A stretch of DNA of 48,400 nucleotides from Deltaproteobacteria bacterium. GTDB taxonomy: Bacteria > Desulfobacterota > Syntrophorhabdia > Syntrophorhabdales > Syntrophorhabdaceae. The first letter of the stretch is position 1. Every line of letters begins with the position of its first letter. Positions 41,284-48,400 of this stretch are shown here, piece after piece. The stretch is from the NCBI GenBank assembly GCA_022711595.1, contig JAKLET010000030.1, forward strand, positions 1-48,400, in the 5' to 3' direction. The notes under the pieces were generated by a model, which saw only the letters and a program-made list of their open reading frames with translations, did no database searches and was not told the origin of the DNA. Made by a program: the position numbers and the translations under genes.

Positions 41284-42197
41284 AACGGGACTATACGAAA
41301 CTACTGGACATTACAAGGAAGGAGGCCGATCACCTCCTTGAAAGGGCGAAAAAACTGAAAGACATGCGGCTAAAAGGCAGCGTATACCGCCCTCTCGCAG
41401 GAAAAAGCCTTGCGATGATCTTCGAAAAGGCCTCGACGCGGACGCGCCTTTCTTTTGAAACAGGCATACACGAACTGGGCGGACACGGCATTTTTCTCTC
41501 CCCCTCGGAAACGCAGATAGGCAGAGGGGAACCCATAAAGGACACGGCACGTGTCCTGAGCAGGTATGTCGATGCGGTGATGATCCGGACATATTCACAG
41601 CAGATAGTGGATGAGCTTGCGAAATGGGCGACGATCCCCGTCATCAACGGTCTTTCGGATTATTGTCATCCCTGCCAGATCCTCTCCGATCTTCTCACCA
41701 TACAGGAATACAAAGGCGGTCTCAAAGACGTCAGGATTGCTTACATAGGCGACGGGAACAATGTCGCCAATTCATGGTTGGAGGCCGCGATCCTTTTCAA
41801 GCTTCATTTTTCCATTGCGACCCCGAAGAGATACGAGCCCGACAGAACTCTTTTGGAGAAGGCATCAAAGGGCGGAGGCTTTTTTATCACCAACGATCCC
41901 GCAGGGGCGGTGCGTGATGCCGATGTCATCTATACCGACGTTTGGGTCAGCATGGGGCAGGAAAAGGAAAAAGAGGTCAGAAAAAAGGCCTTTAAAGGCT
42001 ACAAGATCGACAACAAACTGCTCGCGCTCGCCCGCAAGGATGCCATAGTCATGCATTGCCTTCCGGCGTACCGCAACCAGGAAATAACCGATGAGGTTTT
42101 CGAACGCTACAGCGAAGTCATCTTTACGCAGGCCGAGAACAGGCTCCATGCGCAGAAGGCGCTTCTTGAATGGCTGATGGGAAGAAAGAGAACTTGA
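41280..42197 (+). CDS. argF: ornithine carbamoyltransferase
   Basis: A 305-residue enzyme forming citrulline from ornithine and carbamoyl phosphate. The carbamoyl-phosphate site STRTR (KASTRTRLSFE), the ornithine site HPCQ (DYCHPCQILSD) and the catalytic HCLP (VMHCLPAYR) are all present. It starts with GTG overlapping the argD stop by 4 bases. Position between argD and argG fits the linear arginine pathway. Confidence 0.97.
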   Translation: MKRDYTKLLDITRKEADHLLERAKKLKDMRLKGSVYRPLAGKSLAMIFEKASTRTRLSFETGIHELGGHGIFLSPSETQIGRGEPIKDTARVLSRYVDAVMIRTYSQQIVDELAKWATIPVINGLSDYCHPCQILSDLLTIQEYKGGLKDVRIAYIGDGNNVANSWLEAAILFKLHFSIATPKRYEPDRTLLEKASKGGGFFITNDPAGAVRDADVIYTDVWVSMGQEKEKEVRKKAFKGYKIDNKLLALARKDAIVMHCLPAYRNQEITDEVFERYSEVIFTQAENRLHAQKALLEWLMGRKRT

Positions 42198-42222
42198 GAT
42201 CGGGCAATAACGGAGGTCAATT

Positions 42223-43425
42223 ATGAAAAAAGTGAAGAAAGTGGTCCTCGCGTATTCGGGAGGGCTCGACACATCCATCATCGTGAAATGGCTCAAGGAA
42301 GAGTACGGCTGCGAGGTCATCGCTTACGCCGCCGACGTGGGGCAGGAGGAAGAGCTTGTCGGATTGAAGGAAAAGGCCTTAAAGACAGGCGCTTCCAAGA
42401 TTTATATAGATGATCTTCGGGAGGAGTTCGCCAGGGATTTCATATTTTTTGCAATAAAGGCAAATGCAATTTACGAAGGCAACTACCTCATGGGTACGTC
42501 CATTGCCAGACCGCTTATCGCCAAAAGGCAGATAGAAATAGCAAGAAAAGAGAAGGCAGATGCCGTGTGCCACGGGTCGACGGGCAAGGGCAACGACCAG
42601 GTCAGGTTCGAGCTGACATACTATGCCATGGAGCCGAACATAAGGATAATAGCCCCCTGGAGAGAGTGGGATTTTGCCTCCAGGGATGACCTCATCGATT
42701 ATGCGAAGAAACACGGCATTGATGTTCCCGTGACGAAGAAGAAACCCTACAGCATGGACCGCAACCTCATGCATATCAGCTACGAGGGCGGCATTCTGGA
42801 GGACCCATGGGCGGAACCCATCGAGAATATGTTCAAAACCACAGTCTCTCCGGAGAAGGCCCCCAACAGACCGCAGTATGTGGAGATATCCTTCGAGAAG
42901 GGTGTTCCCGTGAAGATAAACGGTAAAAAGATGTCTGCCTTTGCGATCGTCGATCACCTGAACAAGATAGGCGGCAAAAATGGCATAGGCAGGGTCGATA
43001 TCGTTGAGAATCGTTTTGTGGGCATGAAATCGAGAGGTGTGTACGAAACACCCGGGTGTACCATCCTTCATGCGGCGCACCGTGCCGTTGAAACGCTCAC
43101 CCTGGACCGCGAGGTGATGCACATCCGGGACGGCCTGATCCCGAAAGTGGCGGAACTTATATATTACGGGTTCTGGTATTCACCCGAGATGAAAACCATT
43201 ATGGCACTCACAGACGAGATCCAGTCAGTCGTGAACGGAACGGCACGGATCAAGCTCTACAAAGGCAACTGCATCGTCGTTGGGCGCAAGTCGGATAACT
43301 CTTTGTATATGAAGGATTTCGCGACTTTCGACAAGGACTCGGTGTATGACCAGAAGGATGCCGGCGGTTTCATCCGGCTCAACGCCCTGAGGCTTCGTAT
43401 AAGGGCGCTGCGCAAGAATAAGTGA
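42223..43425 (+). CDS. argG: argininosuccinate synthase
   Basis: A 400-residue enzyme joining citrulline and aspartate with ATP. The P-loop-like AYSGGLDTS is at 10-18, followed by [13 protein letters not shown] (substrate contacts) and [15 protein letters not shown]. Length is normal. ACGGAGG lies about 7 bases before the ATG. argH does not follow directly; the next gene is leuS, behind a weak terminator. Confidence 0.98.
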   Translation: MKKVKKVVLAYSGGLDTSIIVKWLKEEYGCEVIAYAADVGQEEELVGLKEKALKTGASKIYIDDLREEFARDFIFFAIKANAIYEGNYLMGTSIARPLIAKRQIEIARKEKADAVCHGSTGKGNDQVRFELTYYAMEPNIRIIAPWREWDFASRDDLIDYAKKHGIDVPVTKKKPYSMDRNLMHISYEGGILEDPWAEPIENMFKTTVSPEKAPNRPQYVEISFEKGVPVKINGKKMSAFAIVDHLNKIGGKNGIGRVDIVENRFVGMKSRGVYETPGCTILHAAHRAVETLTLDREVMHIRDGLIPKVAELIYYGFWYSPEMKTIMALTDEIQSVVNGTARIKLYKGNCIVVGRKSDNSLYMKDFATFDKDSVYDQKDAGGFIRLNALRLRIRALRKNK

Positions 43426-43437
43426 TAAAAAACGGCC

Positions 43438-43467
43438 GACAAACAAATTTGTCCTGGTATTTTTTTT
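43438..43467 (+). terminator. weak rho-independent terminator after argG
   Basis: GACAAA-CAAA-TTTGTC (43438-43453) followed after CTGGTA by eight T (43460-43467). The stem is short and AT-rich, so termination is probably partial. It lies 12 bases after the argG stop. Confidence 0.5.
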
Positions 43468-43529
43468 AGATGTGCGGGAGAGCTTTTTGCTCCGCAATGG
43501 AACCTCGCGCGAGTCGCGGCTTCGAGTAA

Positions 43530-43572
43530 GGTCCGTGCGCCCGATCCATGCGGGATGTCAGGGTCCGTGCGC
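43530..43572. repeat. 11-bp direct repeat in the leuS leader
   Basis: GGTCCGTGCGC occurs at 43530-43540 and 43562-43572, with a 21-base spacer containing CGATCCATGCGGGATG, within the 220-base argG-leuS gap. No T-box landmark or leucine-rich leader peptide was found there. The repeat may be a regulatory element or chance. Confidence 0.45.
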
Positions 43573-43645
43573 ATGGGGCAGCGAGCGAAACAGTGTCCGG
43601 ACATCCTGGCAGTTTGCAGGCCCAATACATGTTTGGAGAACTTGA

Positions 43646-46120
43646 ATGAACCCCTATGAACCACATGTGATCGAAGAGAAATGGCAAAAATACTGGGAAG
43701 AGCGGGAGACTTTCCGGGTTGATGAGGACCCATCGAAGAAAAAATACTACCTCCTCGAGATGTTCCCGTATCCCTCGGGCAATATCCACATGGGACACGT
43801 GAGAAACTATTCCATCGGTGACGTCATTGCCAGGTACAAGAGGATGAAGGGCTTGAACGTGTTGCACCCTATGGGATGGGACGCCTTCGGCATGCCCGCC
43901 GAAAATGCAGCCATCGAACGAGGTGTCCAGCCGGCTTCATGGACCCATGCCAACATTGATTACATGCGCACACAGCTCAAACGTCTCGGTTTCGGCTACG
44001 ACTGGCGGCGGGAAATAGCCACCTGCGACGTCGATTATTACCGGTGGGAGCAGTTGATGTTCCTGAAGATGTACGAAAGGGGCATCGTCTACCGAAAGAG
44101 CTCGCCCGTCAATTTCTGCCCCAAATGTCAGACCGTTCTTGCGAATGAACAAGTCGAGGGAGGTAATTGCTGGCGCTGTGGAGAGGAGGTCGTACAGAAA
44201 GAGCTGACACAGTGGTTCTTTGCGATAACGAAGTATGCCGACGAACTGTACGAATACTGCGACAGGCTTCCCGGCTGGCCCGAGAAGGTCACGAGCATGC
44301 AGAAGAACTGGATAGGAAAGAGCTATGGCGTAGAGGTCCATTTCTCGCTTGAGGACGGCACTCCCTTCACGATCTTTACCACCAGGCCAGACACCCTGTA
44401 CGGTGTTACCTTCATGGTCCTTGCACCGGAGCATCCCTTAAGCGCGCAGCTTCCCGCGGGCACGGCGCAGGAAAAAGAGGTGGCCGCCTTTATCGAAAAG
44501 GTGAAGACTCAGGACAGGAGCTTCCGGGGAGAAATAAGCCTGGAAAAAGAAGGTGTTTTCACCGGAAAATATGCCATCAACCCCTTGACCGGCAACAAGA
44601 TACCCATCTACGTGGGGAATTTTGTTCTCATGGAGTATGGAACGGGTGCCATAATGGCCGTCCCGGCGCACGACCAGCGCGACTTCGAGTTTGCCAGGGA
44701 ATACAACCTTCCGGTCATAGTTACCATAACGCCGAAAGACAGAATACTTGATCCTGCCGCCATGGATTGCGCCTATGTCGATGAGGGCGTCCTTGTCAAT
44801 TCGGACAGGTTTAACGGGATGAACAACCGTGAGGCCATAAATTCAATCATCGATTACCTTGAAGAGAAGGGCCTCGGTACGAGAACGGTCAACTACCGCC
44901 TGAAAGACTGGGGCATCTCCCGGCAGCGCTACTGGGGTGCGCCGATACCGATCATTTATTGTGATGAATGCGGGACCCTGCCGGTGCCGGAGAAAGACCT
45001 GCCGGTTGTCCTTCCCGTCGATCTCGAGATCAAGATGGTGGGCCGCTCACCGCTCGCCGATCATCCGGAATTCTACGAGGTTGACTGCCCTGTTTGCAAA
45101 AAGAAGGCTCGGCGGGAAACGGACACGATGGACACCTTCGTAGAGTCTTCCTGGTATTTCCTGAGGTATACCTGCGCGGATTACGATAAAGGCCCACTGG
45201 ACAGAAAACGCGTCGATCACTGGATGCCGGTGGACCAGTATATAGGAGGTATCGAACACGCGGTTCTGCACCTGCTCTATTCCCGGTTTTTCAACCGTGT
45301 TCTCAATGAACTCGGCCTTGTCGGTGTGCGTGAACCTTTCGAAAACCTTCTCACCCAGGGGATGGTCATCAAGGACGGCGCAAAGATGAGCAAATCCAAA
45401 GGCAATGTTGTTGATCCAAATTACCTCATAGAAAAGTATGGTGCGGATACGGCCCGGCTTTTCTGCCTGTTTGCTTCACCGCCGGAGAAGGATCTCGATT
45501 GGAGCGACCAGGGTGTGGAGGGCAGTTTTCGTTTTCTCCAGAGGGTCTGGAGGCTCGTCAATGAGCGCGCCGATGTTCTCTGTGTGATCAAATCGCTGGA
45601 TCAACTTCCCGGGGCGCAGGGCGACAACAAACTGTTGATCCACAAGATCCACAAGACTGTTAAAAAGGTCACGGAAGATCTGGAACGTTTTCATCTAAAT
45701 ACGGCGATAGCGAGCATAATGGAACTTGTCAATACAATATACAAGTTTGTAGAAAAAGAACCCGCCGATGAAGCATCCCGGGCCGTGTTGAAGGGGGGCT
45801 GCGAAACCGTGCTAAGGCTCCTTTTCCCCTTTGTTCCGCATATTGTTTCAGAACTATGGGAGATGCTCGGTGGGGATGTTGCGTCCCTGGGGGCCATCTG
45901 GCCTTCATATGACGAAGGACTGGTAAAAGAGGAGAAGGTCATGATCGCCGTGCAGGTTAACGGTAAGTTGAGAGATACCTGTGAGGCGGATCGGGACATG
46001 ACCCAGGAAGATCTCGGGGAGATGGTCCTTGCCCTTGAGAAAATACAAAAACACCTCGAAGGCAAGCAGGTGAAGAAGACGATCGTTGTTCCGAACAAAC
46101 TTGTTAATATTGTGTGTTGA
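43646..46120 (+). CDS. leuS: leucyl-tRNA synthetase
   Basis: An 824-residue class I synthetase. The first signature HMGH ([15 protein letters not shown]) and the second KMSKS ([14 protein letters not shown]) are intact. A CP1 editing domain is present between them (about 220-420, with [12 protein letters not shown] and the [10 protein letters not shown] catalytic segment for editing). A zinc-type CxxC is visible ([14 protein letters not shown] and CWRCG). The C-terminal anticodon-binding domain ends in [14 protein letters not shown]. The length is normal. lptE follows as in many proteobacteria. Confidence 0.98.
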   Translation: MNPYEPHVIEEKWQKYWEERETFRVDEDPSKKKYYLLEMFPYPSGNIHMGHVRNYSIGDVIARYKRMKGLNVLHPMGWDAFGMPAENAAIERGVQPASWTHANIDYMRTQLKRLGFGYDWRREIATCDVDYYRWEQLMFLKMYERGIVYRKSSPVNFCPKCQTVLANEQVEGGNCWRCGEEVVQKELTQWFFAITKYADELYEYCDRLPGWPEKVTSMQKNWIGKSYGVEVHFSLEDGTPFTIFTTRPDTLYGVTFMVLAPEHPLSAQLPAGTAQEKEVAAFIEKVKTQDRSFRGEISLEKEGVFTGKYAINPLTGNKIPIYVGNFVLMEYGTGAIMAVPAHDQRDFEFAREYNLPVIVTITPKDRILDPAAMDCAYVDEGVLVNSDRFNGMNNREAINSIIDYLEEKGLGTRTVNYRLKDWGISRQRYWGAPIPIIYCDECGTLPVPEKDLPVVLPVDLEIKMVGRSPLADHPEFYEVDCPVCKKKARRETDTMDTFVESSWYFLRYTCADYDKGPLDRKRVDHWMPVDQYIGGIEHAVLHLLYSRFFNRVLNELGLVGVREPFENLLTQGMVIKDGAKMSKSKGNVVDPNYLIEKYGADTARLFCLFASPPEKDLDWSDQGVEGSFRFLQRVWRLVNERADVLCVIKSLDQLPGAQGDNKLLIHKIHKTVKKVTEDLERFHLNTAIASIMELVNTIYKFVEKEPADEASRAVLKGGCETVLRLLFPFVPHIVSELWEMLGGDVASLGAIWPSYDEGLVKEEKVMIAVQVNGKLRDTCEADRDMTQEDLGEMVLALEKIQKHLEGKQVKKTIVVPNKLVNIVC

Positions 46121-46132
46121 TATAATAAATGA

Positions 46133-46160
46133 GTGATAGGTCATGGGTGATAGGTCATGG
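46133..46160. repeat. 14-bp direct repeat between leuS and lptE
   Basis: GTGATAGGTCATGG occurs twice in tandem (46133-46146 and 46147-46160). The unit resembles the ATGGGTG heptamers at 22241 and may belong to a family of short intergenic repeats in this genome. It lies upstream of the likely lptE start. Confidence 0.8.
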
Positions 46161-46207
46161 GAAAGGCAACAGGAAAGATGGTAGGCCACAGGTTGCAGGT
46201 GGTAGCG

Positions 46208-46729
46208 ATGAAGGGTAAGAAAATGAAGAGGGCAGGGTTATTCTTTGTTATGGCAGTTTTGATTGTGGCACTGGCAGCGTGCGGGTACCAGATGGTTGGC
46301 GGAAAGGGCATATATGGCGGAGAGATATCGTCTATTTACGTATCGATCTTCAAGAATTCAACTTACGAGGCTCATATAGCACAGCCCGTCATGGACTCTT
46401 TTACCAAGGAGCTTTTGTCGATGGGGCTCTTTACGTTGAACAGGGAATCGGCGGACGGTTACATGAAGGGCAACATAACTACGGTTACAACATCACCTTC
46501 ATCCCTCGGTGCAGACGGGGTTGTCCTTGAAAAAGCGGTGGGAGTTGGACTAGATATCGCACTGTATCAGAAGAACGGAAAGCTCGTGAAGAATTTTTCG
46601 CTTTCCGATTCAGAGATCTATCGTGTTGAAAATGTCGGTGCCGAAGAATACAACAGGAGAGAGGCCATACGGCGATTGTCAGCCCGCATGGCAAGGCGGT
46701 TCAGCGCACAGCTGCTTCTGGAATATTGA
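46208..46729 (+). CDS. lptE: LPS-assembly lipoprotein LptE
   Basis: A 173-residue outer-membrane lipoprotein that plugs the LptD barrel and helps insert lipopolysaccharide. A short basic N-terminus and hydrophobic segment lead to the lipobox LAAC-GYQ. The mature start GYQMVGG and the segment ISSIYVSIFKNSTYEAHIAQPVMDSFTKEL are typical of LptE/RlpB. I start it at the ATG at 46208 because the earlier in-frame ATG at 46157 lies in the 14-bp repeat. The ATG at 46223 is another option. The position after leuS is the usual one. Confidence 0.88.
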   Translation: MKGKKMKRAGLFFVMAVLIVALAACGYQMVGGKGIYGGEISSIYVSIFKNSTYEAHIAQPVMDSFTKELLSMGLFTLNRESADGYMKGNITTVTTSPSSLGADGVVLEKAVGVGLDIALYQKNGKLVKNFSLSDSEIYRVENVGAEEYNRREAIRRLSARMARRFSAQLLLEY

Positions 46730-46732
46730 CCA

Positions 46733-47008
46733 TCAGGCTTTTGCCTGCTGGCTTTTGTGAAGCTTCCTGGACAATCTGGAAACCTTTCTGGCGGCATTAT
46801 TCTTATGGACGACACCCTTTGTTGATGCCTTATCGATAGAGGCGACGGCGTCCCTGAAAAGGGTTTCGACCTGTCCCTGATCTTTTTTCTCAATCGCGAC
46901 AAGCGCCCGTTTGATCTTTGTCTTCATAGTTGATTTGACGTGAGAGTTTCTGAGCCTGCGTTTTTCAGACTGCAGGGTTCGTTTTATGGCCGATTTATTC
47001 TTCCTCAA
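46733..47008 (-). CDS. rpsT: 30S ribosomal protein S20
   Basis: A 91-residue, strongly basic helical protein matching S20 (KNKSAIKRTLQSEKRRLRNSHVKS, then KGVVHKNNAARKVSRLSRKL). It binds 16S rRNA at the foot of the small subunit. The first codon is TTG, with GAGGAGG 7 bases upstream. S20 of Escherichia coli also starts with UUG, where this is part of its autoregulation. The stop codon is only 3 bases from the end of lptE on the other strand. Confidence 0.97.
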   Translation of the reverse strand: MRKNKSAIKRTLQSEKRRLRNSHVKSTMKTKIKRALVAIEKKDQGQVETLFRDAVASIDKASTKGVVHKNNAARKVSRLSRKLHKSQQAKA

Positions 47009-47038
47009 AGGGAATCCTCCTCGTTAGATTTCTCTTTT

Positions 47039-47066
47039 TTTATCATCCATTGGGTTTAAAAGTCAA
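47039..47066 (-). promoter_or_regulatory. candidate sigma-70 promoter for rpsT
   Basis: On the minus strand, TTGACT (47066-47061), 16-base spacer, GATAAA (47044-47039). The predicted start lies close to the GAGGAGG ribosome-binding site, giving a short leader. The -35 box is a 5 of 6 match. Confidence 0.5.
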
Positions 47067-47238
47067 ATCGTTCCGTATCTTTCGGGCGATTTTCGGCTCA
47101 ATGGAAAATATCTGTTCATTTACTGTCCGCAGGCATAATACAACACATGAACGATACACGGACGATTACTATCCGTGAGATCCCTCTCCATGTAATCGAT
47201 TTATGTTTGTGTTCAAGCGATCCCTGAGCGACAAAATA

Positions 47239-47523
47239 CTACTTTTTGCCGGCACTTCTTTTGGATGCTTTCAGCGGGTTGATCTTCTGCTCTTCAACCT
47301 TGGACGCTTTTTTCACGTGGGTTGACATGGGGCAGGAGCCCTTCTGCCACTTTTGGGCAGGATAGGGAAAGCTCGCACAGTATTTGCCTGTTTCGAATTC
47401 TAGGACCCTGGTGCATCCTTCGCACTGCTCGACGATGGTGTAGCATTTGCCACCGTTGTATGAACACCCTGTCTTCTTCATGAACAGGCACTCAATACCG
47501 GGCTTCAGTGTTTCACATACCAT
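47239..47523 (-). CDS. PxxKW-family cysteine-rich protein
   Basis: A 94-residue protein with eight cysteines (C3, C12, C20, C27, C34, C37, C49, C64) and the name-giving P55-A-Q-K-W59 (FPYPAQKWQKGSC). The pattern GCSYNGGKCYTIVEQCEGC is characteristic of the PxxKW family, found mainly in Deltaproteobacteria and of unknown function. The cysteines suggest metal or Fe-S binding. The C-terminus (about 70-94) is Lys/Ser-rich. AAGGAGGTGATG lies directly before the ATG. Confidence 0.88.
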   Translation of the reverse strand: MVCETLKPGIECLFMKKTGCSYNGGKCYTIVEQCEGCTRVLEFETGKYCASFPYPAQKWQKGSCPMSTHVKKASKVEEQKINPLKASKRSAGKK

Positions 47524-47559
47524 AACGGCATCACCTCCTTAAAGATATAAAAGCTTGTT

Positions 47560-47589
47560 ATTTAACTACATTTCCCACGTTATTGTCAA
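47560..47589 (-). promoter_or_regulatory. candidate sigma-70 promoter for the PxxKW gene
   Basis: On the minus strand TTGACA (47589-47584), 18-base spacer, TTAAAT (47565-47560). The -35 box is a perfect match and the -10 box matches 4 of 6. It lies 37 bases upstream of the ATG. Confidence 0.45.
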
Positions 47590-47698
47590 TATATTATATG
47601 AAACATATTTGGGTAGAATGTGATATTACAAAGGAATGTATTGACATAGGGGGGTAAAATATTTTATTAATTTATGTCTGTTCGCACGCAGTATAATA

Positions 47699-47728
47699 TT
47701 GATTTTGGCATGATTCTTGTAGTATAAT
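47699..47728 (+). promoter_or_regulatory. tRNA-tuf operon promoter
   Basis: TTGATT (47699-47704), 18-base spacer, perfect TATAAT (47723-47728), about 9 bases before the first tRNA at 47738. Further -35/-10-like elements lie upstream (TTGACA at 47641, TATAAT at 47692), so tandem promoters are possible, as expected for a highly expressed tRNA and tuf unit. Confidence 0.65.
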
Positions 47729-47737
47729 AACTATTTT

Positions 47738-47810
47738 GCTGGTGTAGCTCAATCGGCAGAGCAGCTGATTTGTAATCAGCAGGTTGCGGGTTCGAGTCCC
47801 ATCACCAGCT
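47738..47810 (+). tRNA. tRNA-Thr (anticodon TGT)
   Basis: A cloverleaf with acceptor GCTGGTG/CACCAGC, anticodon stem GCTGA/TCAGC and loop TTTGTAA (anticodon TGT at 47771-47773, reads ACA). Discriminator is T47810. CCA is not encoded (ATA follows), so it must be added. The T-stem GCGGG/CCCAT has a C-A mismatch and a G-U pair. First of four tRNAs before tuf. Confidence 0.95.
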
Positions 47811-47815
47811 ATAAC

Positions 47816-47900
47816 GGAGAGGTTCCCGAGCGGCCAAAGGGGGCAGACTGTAAATCTGTTGGCGAAGCCTTCGGAGGTTCGATCCCTCCCCTCTCCACCA
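47816..47900 (+). tRNA. tRNA-Tyr (anticodon GTA)
   Basis: An 85-base class II tRNA with acceptor GGAGAGG/CCTCTCC, anticodon loop CTGTAAA (anticodon GTA), a long variable arm (GGCGAAGCC) and T-arm GGAGG-TTCGATC-CCTCC. CCA (47898-47900) is encoded. Confidence 0.96.
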
Positions 47901-47978
47901 TATAAAACCAGGGATTCGGAGTTTTTTATTTTTTAGGCTCCGGGTTTTTGGATTAGTGCGCTTGACGATAGATAAGGC

Positions 47979-48055
47979 GCGGGAGTAGCTCAGTTGGTTA
48001 GAGCATCAGCCTTCCAAGCTGAGGGTCGCGGGTTCGAGTCCCGTTTCCCGCTCCA
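47979..48055 (+). tRNA. tRNA-Gly (anticodon TCC)
   Basis: A 77-base tRNA with acceptor GCGGGAG/TTCCCGC (one G-U pair), anticodon stem TCAGC/GCTGA and loop CTTCCAA (anticodon TCC, reads GGA). CCA (48053-48055) is encoded. Its 3' end is the first unit of the triple repeat that follows. Confidence 0.96.
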
Positions 48056-48141
48056 TAAACCGTAGCGGGTGAAGATGCCCGCTCCATAAACCGTAGCGGG
48101 TGAAGATGCCCGCTCCATAAACCGTAGCGGGTGAAGATGCC
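48049..48141 (+). repeat. 31-bp tandem repeat (3 copies) grown from the tRNA-Gly 3' end
   Basis: Three perfect 31-base copies (48049-48079, 48080-48110, 48111-48141) and a partial fourth (CGCTTG). Each unit begins with the tRNA-Gly tail CGCTCCA. The units alternate CCCGCT and its complement AGCGGG, so each AGCGGG can pair with the CCCGCT before or after it in 6-bp hairpins. The array lies in the precursor between tRNA-Gly and tRNA-Thr. Confidence 0.93.
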
Positions 48142-48186
48142 CGCTTGTGGAGCCGTAATCGGGTTTGGATGTTGCCCGTTCCAGGC

Positions 48187-48262
48187 GCCCATGTAGCTCA
48201 GTCGGTAGAGCACATCCTTGGTAAGGATGAGGTCAGCGGTTCAATCCCGCTCATGGGCTCCA
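48187..48262 (+). tRNA. tRNA-Thr (anticodon GGT)
   Basis: A 76-base tRNA with acceptor GCCCATG/CATGGGC, anticodon stem CATCC/GGATG and loop TTGGTAA (anticodon GGT, reads ACC), T-arm AGCGG-TTCAATC-CCGCT. CCA (48260-48262) is encoded. It lies 24 bases before tuf. The order Thr-Tyr-Gly-Thr-tuf is the same as E. coli thrU-tyrU-glyT-thrT-tufB. Confidence 0.96.
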
Positions 48263-48286
48263 TAAAAAATAAAACGGAGGTCCTCT

Positions 48287-48400
48287 ATGGGTAAGAAAAA
48301 GTTTGAACGGACGAAACCACATGTGAACATAGGAACCATCGGACATATAGATCACGGGAAGACCACCCTGACGAGCGCCATCACCAGGTGTCTTGCCCAG
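48287..48400 (+). CDS. tuf: elongation factor Tu, 5' end (cut by the window)
   Basis: The first 38 codons of EF-Tu, which brings aminoacyl-tRNA to the ribosome. The start [15 protein letters not shown] and the P-loop GHIDHGKT are diagnostic; the usual Val of GHVDHGKT is Ile here. ACGGAGG lies about 8 bases before the ATG. The gene runs off the end of the window. It is co-transcribed with the four upstream tRNAs. Confidence 0.97.
   Translation, partial: MGKKKFERTKPHVNIGTIGHIDHGKTTLTSAITRCLAQ

Noticed and set aside
43426-43645. T-box riboswitch or leucine attenuator before leuS
   Set aside because: I found no T-box consensus, no specifier-loop arrangement and no leucine-rich leader peptide; the short ATG ORF at 43497 encodes mainly Arg, Ala and Ser.
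48049-48141. Possible CRISPR array
   Set aside because: The 31-bp units are directly adjacent with no unique spacers, and no cas gene is present.
47998-48213. Minus-strand 71-codon ORF over tRNA-Gly, the triple repeat and tRNA-Thr
   Set aside because: Its end reads GNGTRTRDPQLG, the well-known artefact of translating tRNA antisense, and it overlaps two tRNAs.

Overview
This window looks like chromosomal DNA of a strictly anaerobic, Gram-negative, probably syntrophic bacterium of the former Deltaproteobacteria (Desulfobacterota). The best guess is a Syntrophorhabdus-like lineage. The guess rests on a 4-hydroxybutyryl-CoA dehydratase module, menaquinone genes, an LptE lipoprotein, a PxxKW cysteine-rich protein, sigma-54 control and the tRNA-Thr/Tyr/Gly/Thr-tuf order. 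The genus is an inference. No prophage, IS element or CRISPR array was recognised.

Region 1 (1-5130) is a mixed set: dodecin, an alpha/beta hydrolase, an overlapping HATPase/DRTGG pair, a secreted protein, an orphan polytopic membrane protein resembling type IV secretion VirB6/TrbL proteins, and a TMEM175-type channel. Region 2 (5294-15951) is the most distinctive. A PAS-AAA+-HTH sigma-54 activator precedes two convergently organised transcription units. The first encodes a complete LivJHMGF-type ABC importer and an iron-dependent alcohol dehydrogenase. The second encodes 4-hydroxybutyryl-CoA dehydratase, a four-cysteine small protein and 4-hydroxybutyrate CoA-transferase. Both units are preceded by the same 17-bp -24/-12 promoter, and each has a related palindrome 119-146 bp upstream of the -12 GC. 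I read this as a substrate-inducible regulon that takes up and converts 4-hydroxybutyrate or a precursor to crotonyl-CoA.

Region 3 (16209-17901) encodes three exported proteins, one with an OmpA domain. Region 4 (18082-27208, minus strand) holds two overlapping-gene clusters. One joins a NMT1-type ABC importer to UbiE and a MenA-like prenyltransferase, the last two menaquinone steps. The other joins a CHASE2 adenylate cyclase, an SH3 protein, an M48 lipoprotein protease and a second secreted HExxH protein. Region 5 (27372-35736) has an SDR whose ribosome-binding site can be masked by a 12-bp inverted repeat, a Lon-related protease, a Nudix CoA pyrophosphatase, a Fsr-like MFS exporter, Der GTPase and a serine hydrolase. 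A 732-bp stretch without a confident gene follows.

Region 6 (36469-46729) is housekeeping: xerC-hslV-hslU, argB-argD-argF-argG, and leuS-lptE. Region 7 (46733-48400) has rpsT (UUG start), a PxxKW protein, four tRNAs with a 31-bp triple repeat grown from the tRNA-Gly tail, and the 5' end of tuf, cut by the window edge.

All calls come from reading motifs, gene order and spacing; no database search or folding program was run.
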